Below are positions 1 through 5,852 of a stretch of 6,342 bases of DNA, one piece after another (positions within the stretch are counted from its first letter, which is position 1; each line of letters opens with the position of its first letter). The translations under genes were made by a program, and so were the position numbers. The stretch is from contig NYWX01000032.1 in the NCBI GenBank assembly GCA_002685275.1, forward strand, positions 1 through 6,342. Direction: 5' to 3'. The notes below the pieces were generated by a model. The model made no database searches. It was not told the origin of the DNA and worked only from the letters and a program-made list of their open reading frames with translations. The stretch is from Gammaproteobacteria bacterium. GTDB lineage: Bacteria; Pseudomonadota; Gammaproteobacteria; Woeseiales; Woeseiaceae.

Positions 1-919
1 CCCTATAACCACTTCTGATTAGAGTGTGATTCAAGCCAGGCATACCTCCATCATAACTCTGAATTGAGGTTGCTGGCACTTCATCAATACCAACACACCA
101 AAAACTCATACCCCAACGTCTAAATATTTCGAGAACTTGTTGATCTACTTTGGCGTAATCTTTCAAAAAATCGTAATAACTAACTTTAGAGAGTAACTTA
201 TGTTTTTCAGCTTGAGTGAGGTTTGGTAGGTAGTCTCTTTCTTCAGTCCAGATTCTTATTAAGTCCTGCTTTGCTTGATCATTCATCGGAGTTTTATCTG
301 CAAATTCTTGCCAAGTAATTTTATTGTATCCCGCTACTAATTTTTGCTCATGAAATGATTGATCATCAAACATGATCCCTTTACCTAAGCCCATCGAGGA
401 ATATAAAGATTGATCAAAAGCTTCATAAAATTTCTCAACATCTACACCTATCTCTTTTATAAGTTCTTTAGCTTCATCGCTATATGATGATGGGGTATCA
501 ATGGTCTCAGTACCACCATAACCAATTCTTGTCTCACCATCTATTGCAAATTCATTACGTTTAGCATGACCACCAAAGTCATCGTGATTATCAAGAATCA
601 AAATTTTTGCATTAGGATGTTTTTTGCGATAATGATATGCTGCAGACAAACCACTTATGCCAGCGCCAACCACAACCAGATCGTAACTCTCCTCATATTG
701 ATCAGCAGGCCATTTTTTTCCCAAAACACGTGAATGCATTACTTCCCAAGAGCCATCATGACTTCCTCTCAAACCTGAAAGTAATGGTGGATAGTAATCG
801 TTTGGTAATTTGAACTCTGATTGCAGAGAGCCAAAAACATTTTGAAGAGGGAGCATTGACGCCCCGATAGCAATTTGAGTACCACTTAAGAAATCTCTTC
901 TTGATATTTTATTCGTCAT
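1..919 (-). CDS. Tat-exported FAD-dependent oxidoreductase, spermidine dehydrogenase-like (3' part outside window)
   Basis: The gene reads leftward from ATG at 919 and is still open at the window edge; about 306 residues are visible. The N-terminus carries a twin-arginine motif, SRRDFL (residues 6-11), followed by a weakly hydrophobic stretch to about residue 30, so the protein is probably exported folded with its cofactor. A conserved-looking block, YYPPLLSGLRGSH (42-54), precedes a Rossmann dinucleotide-binding motif, VVVGAGISGLSAAY (82-95; glycines 85, 87, 90). An acidic residue (Asp110) ends the second strand and is followed by FGGHAKR (115-121), as in FAD-binding amine oxidoreductases. 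From memory, the Tat signal, the YYPP...LRGSH block and the GxGxxG spacing together match the spermidine dehydrogenase (SpdH) group, whose members are roughly 600 residues long; the C-terminal half is missing here. The substrate is not proven: related proteins are often annotated only as NAD(P)/FAD-binding proteins. It is the last visible gene of the operon, 35 nt after the small anchored protein. Its ribosome binding site is weak (GGGG at 928-925). Confidence 0.85.
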   Translation of the reverse strand, partial: MTNKISRRDFLSGTQIAIGASMLPLQNVFGSLQSEFKLPNDYYPPLLSGLRGSHDGSWEVMHSRVLGKKWPADQYEESYDLVVVGAGISGLSAAYHYRKKHPNAKILILDNHDDFGGHAKRNEFAIDGETRIGYGGTETIDTPSSYSDEAKELIKEIGVDVEKFYEAFDQSLYSSMGLGKGIMFDDQSFHEQKLVAGYNKITWQEFADKTPMNDQAKQDLIRIWTEERDYLPNLTQAEKHKLLSKVSYYDFLKDYAKVDQQVLEIFRRWGMSFWCVGIDEVPATSIQSYDGGMPGLNHTLIRSGYR

Positions 920-930
920 AAAAACCCCAT

Positions 931-953
931 TACTCGTTTTAGGTTAAAGAGTA
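931..953 (-). other. Small imperfect hairpin between the last two operon genes
   Basis: In the 35-nt gap before the flavoprotein, TACTC (931-935) pairs with GAGTA (949-953). After one unpaired base at 936, TTT (937-939) pairs with AAA (946-948), leaving a 6-nt loop. In the leftward transcript the hairpin starts just after the stop codon of the small anchored protein and ends about 11 nt before the next ATG. It is A/U-rich and weak. The transcript then has GGGG and a run of only five U, so it does not look like a strong terminator. It could modulate processing or translation of the flavoprotein, or be chance. Confidence 0.25.
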
Positions 954-954
954 G

Positions 955-1287
955 CTAATATCTATATTTGAAATCAAAAATATTTATCTCAAACGATTGA
1001 TTGATAACTGTCATTTTTACTGGATAAATATCACGACACTCTAATAATGCTTGATTTTTTTTTGCAGACAAAACTTCACGCTGCACATCTGGATTATCTA
1101 TAGATGAGAAAGTCTGGGCATGGATAATCTTATCTTTGGCATTAACACACTCAAAAAATAAATTTTCTTGATTGAGATCTGATTTTTCTATTTTTTTTGG
1201 CAATGTAACAAAAATATTAACTTCTGTTTCAAAGAAAATAGTTCCAATTATAATTACTAATGGTAATAGAAAAATTAGTCTTCTCAT
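955..1287 (-). CDS. Small membrane-anchored protein of unknown function
   Basis: I do not recognise this 110-residue protein. From ATG at 1287 it starts MRRLIFLLPLVIIIGTIFF, a short positive N-terminus and one strongly hydrophobic segment (about residues 4-19). This is a signal anchor or uncleaved signal peptide that would leave about 90 polar residues in the periplasm. The soluble part has two cysteines, in FFECVN and LLECRD, that could form a disulfide, and it ends in aromatic residues (FDFKYRY). The ATG lies 8 nt after the stop of the ThDP enzyme. A TTG in frame at 1317, preceded by GAGG, would give 120 residues and overlap the upstream gene by 22 nt; I prefer the ATG because it gives a normal signal-anchor N-terminus. 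Its place directly upstream of the Tat flavoprotein suggests, as inference only, a partner, anchor or assembly factor for that enzyme. There is no haem (CxxCH) or Tat motif. Confidence 0.7.
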   Translation of the reverse strand: MRRLIFLLPLVIIIGTIFFETEVNIFVTLPKKIEKSDLNQENLFFECVNAKDKIIHAQTFSSIDNPDVQREVLSAKKNQALLECRDIYPVKMTVINQSFEINIFDFKYRY

Positions 1288-1295
1288 CTGATTCT

Positions 1296-2963
1296 TTACC
1301 CATGAATGTATTTCCAAGGACTTGCCTCTGAATCTTTTTCGATTTCAACCTCGATAATTGCTGGCCTATTATTATCAATTGCTTTTGCCAATATAGATTT
1401 CAATTCCTTCGGTGAATTTAATCGATATCCATCAGCACCAAATGATTCTGCGATCTTTAGGAAATCTGGATTAGTTAAATCAGCACCAATAATATGTGAT
1501 TCAAATCTATCTTTTTGATCTCGGCGAACATTACCAAATGAACTATTATTAAATATAATAGTAATCAAACCAATATTATGTTGTATTGCGGTAGCTAATT
1601 CAGGCATGGCAAACATAAATCCACCATCCCCTATAATCGAAACAACAGGTTTATCTGGTGCAGCAACCTTCACGCCCAAAGCAGTAGGAAACCCATAACC
1701 CAATGTTCCTTGGTACCCAGATGATACATAAGTTCTGGGCTCATAGATTGGAAATCCATAGTAAGAGGTAAATCCTGCTTGACATAATTCCTCAACAAAA
1801 TAACCATCTCTAGGAAGCACATCTCTTATCACATTTAAATATGACATTTGTGGCTGGATCTTCTCAATTGCAGTGCTCATTTTTATTTTTGCTGCAGTAA
1901 TTCGGTCAATATTACCCGCCTTAAAACCAACTTTATTTATTTTGTTGATTAGGGCACTGACACCATCAACAGAATCGGCAATAATTCCCACATCTGGTTT
2001 TAACCGTGTCATCTCTTCTGGATCTATATCTATTCTAATTAATTTTGGAGCATTAGCGTACACAGAGCCAACCCATCCAGGAGGTGATTTATCATAGTAT
2101 TTCATCATTGATAACCAGCGCATATATTGCATTTCCAAGCGTGAACCAATACCAATCAGTAGATCTGTATCATTCCATAATTTTCTAGCTGCTGCGGATG
2201 ACACACCTACATCACTATCCTCACTGACAACTCCTTTACCACTCCTCAGTGCTGTTGAAGCAGCGCCTAATAATGAAGATAATTCTCTTACCTCTACACT
2301 CGCATGCTGTGCCCCACTTCCAGACATAATCATAATATTTTTAGATTTTGCTATCAGATCTGCAGCCTCACTTATAGCATCATCATCAATAGAGGGTTTT
2401 TCTATCTCGGTGTTTCCTGGGAGACATTCCACATCCCATAACTGAGCCATTGTGTCCCAGCACATTTCAACAGAAACTGGGCCAGGTCTACCACTTTGCA
2501 TAGTCTTGAAAGCTTGATTTATGAAAGCAGGAGTTTCACTGGGCTTGGATATATGTCCAGCATATTTAATGATTGTCTCTAACGTACCAGTTTGACTTGA
2601 TAATTCATGCAAATGACCTCTTCCTTTCCCAAGAAACTCGGAAGGAACTTGCCCTGTCATGCATAAAAGAGGAACATTTCCACCCGCTGCTGTGCATAAT
2701 GCAGCTGTCGTATTTAATACACCAGGACCAGGTACAACTGAAAAAGCTCCAGGCTTCCCTGTCGCTTTGGCGTAACCATAAGCCATATAACCAGCACCTT
2801 GCTCATGTCGAGTAATTACGGTTTTAATATCAGTTTGCTTATACAAAGCATCAAATATTGGATACGTTTGAGCTCCAGGTAGGCCAAAAACTGTGTCGAT
2901 ACCATTCGCTTTAGCAGCAGTAACCATAGCTTCACCACCTGACATTTTTTTTATTTCTTTCAC
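1296..2963 (-). CDS. Thiamine-diphosphate-dependent enzyme, acetolactate synthase/2-oxoacid decarboxylase superfamily
   Basis: This is a 555-residue cytosolic ThDP enzyme (counted from GTG at 2963) with the three-domain order of the IlvB-like superfamily. The pyrimidine-binding domain (about 7-175) has the cofactor-activating glutamate Glu54 in TRHEQGAGYMAYGYA. A central domain (about 192-340) contains RIDIDPEEMTRLKPDV. The pyrophosphate-binding domain (about 375-540) has the metal/ThDP motif GDGGFMF (from 445), closing with NN at 472-473. The C-terminus has SPWKYI, common in this superfamily. Members decarboxylate 2-oxoacids or join aldehydes; the specific reaction cannot be read from sequence. 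No small regulatory subunit (IlvN/IlvH type) is adjacent, which argues against a standard biosynthetic acetolactate synthase. Start choice: GTG at 2963 overlaps the transporter stop as GTGA and has AAGGA (2975-2971) 7 nt upstream. ATG at 2945 is possible but lacks a good ribosome binding site. The open frame extends to a TTG at 3026, which would overlap the transporter by 67 nt and add unconserved-looking residues. An aldehyde product would fit the neighbouring aldehyde dehydrogenase. Confidence 0.88.
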   Translation of the reverse strand: MKEIKKMSGGEAMVTAAKANGIDTVFGLPGAQTYPIFDALYKQTDIKTVITRHEQGAGYMAYGYAKATGKPGAFSVVPGPGVLNTTAALCTAAGGNVPLLCMTGQVPSEFLGKGRGHLHELSSQTGTLETIIKYAGHISKPSETPAFINQAFKTMQSGRPGPVSVEMCWDTMAQLWDVECLPGNTEIEKPSIDDDAISEAADLIAKSKNIMIMSGSGAQHASVEVRELSSLLGAASTALRSGKGVVSEDSDVGVSSAAARKLWNDTDLLIGIGSRLEMQYMRWLSMMKYYDKSPPGWVGSVYANAPKLIRIDIDPEEMTRLKPDVGIIADSVDGVSALINKINKVGFKAGNIDRITAAKIKMSTAIEKIQPQMSYLNVIRDVLPRDGYFVEELCQAGFTSYYGFPIYEPRTYVSSGYQGTLGYGFPTALGVKVAAPDKPVVSIIGDGGFMFAMPELATAIQHNIGLITIIFNNSSFGNVRRDQKDRFESHIIGADLTNPDFLKIAESFGADGYRLNSPKELKSILAKAIDNNRPAIIEVEIEKDSEASPWKYIHG

Positions 2964-4195
2964 ATTACTATCCTTGTATAAACGAAGCCTATTGCAAATA
3001 GAGTCATTATAAAAATACACGACCAATTCCAGATAATTAATATTTTATTCGGTCTATACTTAGTTGGTATTTTTTCTGATGTTATAGCCAAATAATTATA
3101 ATATGCAATCGTTGGAGCGGCAATTAATCCTACGCTTGTCGCAAAATACAAGAATGCTTTAAAACTACTTAATAAGAATAATAATATAATAATTATTCCA
3201 ATAACCTGTATGAATGAGAATAGCTTGTATCGATCTGGTAAATGAGCTGGTCTTTTCATAATAACACCAGCTAAACGATCAGTTAAACGAGGCATTACAT
3301 CCATCAATGCAATTTGAGTTGACCACATAACTGCGAGGCCAGCACTAGCAATTATAGGATAAGACCATTTCCCTATTGTTTCAGTGAAGACACTAAATAG
3401 TTCGGCAGCAAACTCTGGTGGAGTAACTGGAACTTCTCTCCCTGTTTCAAATAAAACTGCTGTACCCATTATGACAAAACAAACTGCTAAGAATAAAGTT
3501 AAAAAATAGCCTACCTTAAAATCTCTAATTGCATCCTCACCATTAAAATTATCTTGATCCAATTTTCTTTTTTCAACCACCCATTTAGAAAATAAAATAG
3601 CACCATTAGTAGGCATTGGCATCCAGCCAGCAACTGCTATCACGAATAAAGATAGAGGTAAATCAATAGACACATCAGCAAATATAGGTCTATCGTTGCT
3701 TCCTAGTATAGGTAGGGCAAACAAAAGAGCAGCCAACGTTAATAGTGAGAATACTATAACCAGGATTTTGACAATTTTTTCTGCTTTTCCATACTGACCG
3801 TTCATAAGTATTAGTGCTGAGAATATAGTGATAATGATTGCCACGTGAGGTGCTGGATAAGATAAATCAAAAACACTTATGAATAGACCCGCAGTAACCA
3901 TTGCAACAGCGCTGGTAGCAATAAAAGTGTCTACGATAAAACCAGCCAAGAGCCAAGCTAAAGCCAATTTACTTATGTCACCGTAGGCTTTTACTAAACT
4001 TTCACCAGTTGCATTGGCGTAATCTACTGCAAAACGGAATGCTGGATACTTTATCAGCGTCACCGCAATAATCAGCCATAATAAAGATAGCCCATAATCA
4101 GCGCCTGCTTGCGTTGAATAAACCAGATGGGAAACACCAACCCCAACCGCTGCGAGCATCAGACCCGGTCCAACACGTGATAAAATTTTGTTCAT
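2960..4195 (-). CDS. Nramp-superfamily membrane transporter lacking the canonical metal-binding motifs
   Basis: This 411-residue inner-membrane protein is hydrophobic throughout, with about 11 predicted membrane segments, the size and layout of the Nramp/MntH superfamily (LeuT fold). The first helix region, GPGLMLAAVGVGVSHLVYST (9-28), followed by QAGADYGLSLLW (29-40), aligns by eye with the Nramp TM1 signature. Where true Mn/Fe transporters have DPGN, however, this protein has GVSH (20-23). In the sixth helix the MPH signature is replaced by GWMPMPTN (190-197). These two unwound segments form the metal site in Nramp structures, so proton-coupled Mn2+/Fe2+ transport is doubtful. Database pipelines will probably still call it a divalent metal transporter. 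The operon context with three metabolic enzymes hints at an organic substrate or another cation, which is inference. It starts 4 nt after the aldehyde dehydrogenase stop with no clear ribosome binding site, so translation is probably coupled. Its stop overlaps the GTG of the next gene. Confidence 0.85.
   Translation of the reverse strand: MNKILSRVGPGLMLAAVGVGVSHLVYSTQAGADYGLSLLWLIIAVTLIKYPAFRFAVDYANATGESLVKAYGDISKLALAWLLAGFIVDTFIATSAVAMVTAGLFISVFDLSYPAPHVAIIITIFSALILMNGQYGKAEKIVKILVIVFSLLTLAALLFALPILGSNDRPIFADVSIDLPLSLFVIAVAGWMPMPTNGAILFSKWVVEKRKLDQDNFNGEDAIRDFKVGYFLTLFLAVCFVIMGTAVLFETGREVPVTPPEFAAELFSVFTETIGKWSYPIIASAGLAVMWSTQIALMDVMPRLTDRLAGVIMKRPAHLPDRYKLFSFIQVIGIIIILLFLLSSFKAFLYFATSVGLIAAPTIAYYNYLAITSEKIPTKYRPNKILIIWNWSCIFIMTLFAIGFVYTRIVM
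2971..2975 (-). promoter_or_regulatory. Ribosome binding site deciding the GTG start of the ThDP enzyme
   Basis: The leftward strand reads AAGGA at 2975-2971, then 7 nt, then GTG at 2963. This site lies inside the last codons of the transporter. It is at ideal distance for the GTG but 25 nt from the ATG at 2945, so it favours the GTG start and translational coupling through the GTGA overlap. Confidence 0.6.
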
Positions 4196-4199
4196 TCAA

Positions 4200-5615
4200 C
4201 TAAGCTTTTGCAACATTTACGATCTGTATATTCGTATATTCATGGAGACCCTCTTCAGCAAACTCCACTCCAATACCAGAGCACTTAACCCCACCAAATG
4301 GAACATTAGGAGCAATCCCACCATGACCATTCACCCAAGCTGTGCCACATTCCAATTGGCTGGCTACTTTTGCAGCGCGTACGGTATCAGAAGACCATAC
4401 AGACCCACCCAATCCTGTCTCAAGAGAATTAGCACGTTTAATTGCATCATCTAAATCTGAGTATTTAATTATTGGTAATAATGGTCCAAATTGCTCCTCA
4501 TCGACTATGCGCATCCCATCTTTAACATCCGCAACAAGTGTATATGACATGAAATACCCTGGTTTATCAGGCACATCTCCCCCACAAATAACACGACCAC
4601 CTTGTTTTTTTGCATCCTTAAACAAATCTACAACTTTCTCATACTGCATTTTATTTTGGATGGGGCCCTGAAGGTTATTCTCATCAAGACCATCACCCAT
4701 TGGAATACCAGATGCAGCTTTAGCTAACTCTTCACATAATTCATCATAAATTGAATCATGAACATATAATCTTTTAAGGCAAGCACACGTCTGCCCATTA
4801 TTTAAAAATGCACCTTGAATTATATCTGGTGCAACTGTTGCTGGATCAACATCATCAAGAACGATACCGGCATCATTCCCTCCTAATTCAAGCGTCAATC
4901 TTTTTAAACTTGCAGAAGAACTGCTCATAACTTTTTTGCCAGTGGGAATAGACCCCGTAAAAATAATTTTTTGAATATCAGGATGCTCTGTCATCCACTG
5001 ACCCAACTCATCTTCTCCTGCAACACAGTTAAGTACACCAGCTGGAAGACAAGCACTAATGATCTCTGCCATACGCAGTGAGCTAAGAGGAGTATAAGGG
5101 GAAGGTTTCATTACTACTGTATTACCCGCACGAATAGCTGGGACTACATGCCAAACTGCTATCATAAGTGGCCAATTCCATGGGAGTATGGAGCCTACAA
5201 CACCTATTGGCTTTCTGGTTTGAATGATTTTTGCGTTTTCATCATCTTGGATAATTTTATCAGGGAGTTTTAATGTGCTGGTATAACCTGCCCATCCTGC
5301 AGCACCACCAAGTTCAAATCTTGACCCTGCCCCCTCAAGAGGTTTACCTTGCTCTTGAGTTAATAATTTAGCCAACTCTTCAGCATGAGACCCAATTGCT
5401 GATGCTATTTTTCCACAAACAGCAGCCCTTTCTTCATCTGGAACTTTTGACCAAGTTTTAAAAGCATCAGCTGCTGCTTTTACGGCGCTATTCAAATGGT
5501 CTTTTGTTGCTATTGGGCAATCAGCTACTACCTTTTCATTAGCTGGATTTTTCACAGCAAATGTGCTTTCAGTGACTATTTTTTCACCATTGATAATTAG
5601 ACCATAATCAGACAT
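4200..5615 (-). CDS. NAD(P)-dependent aldehyde dehydrogenase family protein
   Basis: This is a complete 471-residue member of the aldehyde dehydrogenase superfamily, which oxidises aldehydes to carboxylic acids in the cytosol with NAD+ or NADP+. Visible family residues are Asn147 in PWNWPL, Lys170 in VVMKPSPYTP, FTGS at 219-222, the general base Glu243 in LELGGNDAG, the catalytic Cys277 in NNGQTCAC, and Glu374/Phe376 in EEQFGP. The position corresponding to the Glu of ALDH2 (Glu195), which binds the adenosine ribose and disfavours NADP+, is Pro173, so NADP+ use is possible (inference). A second cysteine, Cys279, lies two residues after the nucleophile. Length and motifs indicate an intact, active enzyme; the substrate is unknown. 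It is the first gene of the leftward operon. ATG at 5615 is preceded by AGGAG (5627-5623) with a 7-nt spacer, the best ribosome binding site in the operon. The transporter follows after 4 nt. Confidence 0.93.
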   Translation of the reverse strand: MSDYGLIINGEKIVTESTFAVKNPANEKVVADCPIATKDHLNSAVKAAADAFKTWSKVPDEERAAVCGKIASAIGSHAEELAKLLTQEQGKPLEGAGSRFELGGAAGWAGYTSTLKLPDKIIQDDENAKIIQTRKPIGVVGSILPWNWPLMIAVWHVVPAIRAGNTVVMKPSPYTPLSSLRMAEIISACLPAGVLNCVAGEDELGQWMTEHPDIQKIIFTGSIPTGKKVMSSSSASLKRLTLELGGNDAGIVLDDVDPATVAPDIIQGAFLNNGQTCACLKRLYVHDSIYDELCEELAKAASGIPMGDGLDENNLQGPIQNKMQYEKVVDLFKDAKKQGGRVICGGDVPDKPGYFMSYTLVADVKDGMRIVDEEQFGPLLPIIKYSDLDDAIKRANSLETGLGGSVWSSDTVRAAKVASQLECGTAWVNGHGGIAPNVPFGGVKCSGIGVEFAEEGLHEYTNIQIVNVAKA

Positions 5616-5637
5616 TCTAGAACTCCTAATTTTTATA

Positions 5638-5666
5638 TTAATATTTAAACTAACAATCCTTGTAAA
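5638..5666 (-). promoter_or_regulatory. Candidate promoter of the aldehyde dehydrogenase operon
   Basis: On the leftward strand TTTACA (5666-5661, five of six matches to the -35 consensus) is followed after 17 nt by TATTAA (5643-5638, four of six matches to the -10). Transcription would start near 5631, about 16 nt before the ATG, just upstream of the AGGAG. An overlapping alternative is TTGAAT with TTAAAT, also spaced 17 nt. In DNA this A/T-rich, such matches arise easily by chance. Confidence 0.35.
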
Positions 5667-5682
5667 TTCAATAGAGGATTGT
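5653..5682. repeat. Inverted repeat around the candidate operon -35 (possible operator)
   Basis: ACAATCCT (5653-5660) and AGGATTGT (5675-5682) form a perfect 8-bp inverted repeat with a 14-bp spacer. The half-sites lie 22 bp apart, about two helical turns. The candidate -35 of the aldehyde dehydrogenase operon (5661-5666) sits inside the spacer. The half-sites contain G/C in an otherwise A/T-rich region, which makes chance less likely. This looks like a dimeric regulator site; the regulator family cannot be named. Confidence 0.45.
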
Positions 5683-5726
5683 GATGTGCAATAACTATTA
5701 ACACTATGAGGTTAAAATTGATAGGA

Positions 5727-5746
5727 AAGTATACTTAACATGTTAA
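5727..5746. repeat. Two abutting perfect palindromes in mid-intergenic region (possible operator)
   Basis: AAGTATACTT (5727-5736) is a perfect 10-bp palindrome. It shares two bases with a perfect 12-bp palindrome, TTAACATGTTAA (5735-5746). They lie between the two divergent genes, about 110 bp from each start codon. A near copy of the first, AAAGTATATTAA, occurs at 5821-5832 just upstream of the sulfatase ribosome binding site. Regulator binding is inference; A/T-rich palindromes also occur by chance. Confidence 0.35.
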
Positions 5747-5805
5747 ATTACTTCAAATCACTATTTTTTCACTATCTAAAAAATACCATAAAATTGAATA
5801 ATATT

Positions 5806-5811
5806 TATACT
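5806..5811 (+). promoter_or_regulatory. Candidate -10 box for the sulfatase gene
   Basis: TATACT at 5806-5811 matches the -10 consensus at five of six positions and would place a start site near 5818, about 35 nt before the ATG. The 17-bp-spaced -35 position (ATACCA) is poor, so the promoter would need an activator or another sigma factor. A second TATACT at 5730-5735 is further away. Confidence 0.25.
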
Positions 5812-5852
5812 AGATAAGTTAAAGTATATTAAATAAAAAAGGAATTAATTCA

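Larger units (their letters stand above)
5616..5852. promoter_or_regulatory. Divergent intergenic regulatory region
   Basis: These 237 bp separate the start codons of the leftward aldehyde dehydrogenase operon and the rightward sulfatase, so they must hold the promoters of both. The stretch is very A/T-rich, has no plausible ORF, and contains inverted repeats listed separately. No tRNA, riboswitch or terminator is evident. The arrangement allows shared control by one regulator, but no regulator gene lies within the window. Confidence 0.75.

Noticed and set aside
1306..2097. Plus-strand open frames of 70 and 74 residues
   Set aside because: They are antisense to the ThDP enzyme, and the hydrophobic look of the second follows from the complementary codons.
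2573..2815. 80-residue open frame on the plus strand
   Set aside because: It lies wholly inside the ThDP enzyme gene on the opposite strand, and the translation has no recognisable domain and no ribosome binding site. It is a shadow frame.
2964..3026. TTG-initiated extension of the ThDP enzyme overlapping the transporter by 67 nt
   Set aside because: The added residues do not resemble the start of this family, and a good ribosome binding site serves the GTG at 2963 instead.
4188..4671. Two plus-strand open frames of 88 and 109 residues
   Set aside because: Both are antisense to well-conserved aldehyde dehydrogenase coding sequence and have low-complexity, non-domain-like translations.
5680..5695. 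CRP-like half-site TGTGA
   Set aside because: The matching TCACA half is absent at the required 6-bp spacing (the sequence there is ATAAC), so it is not a convincing CRP site.
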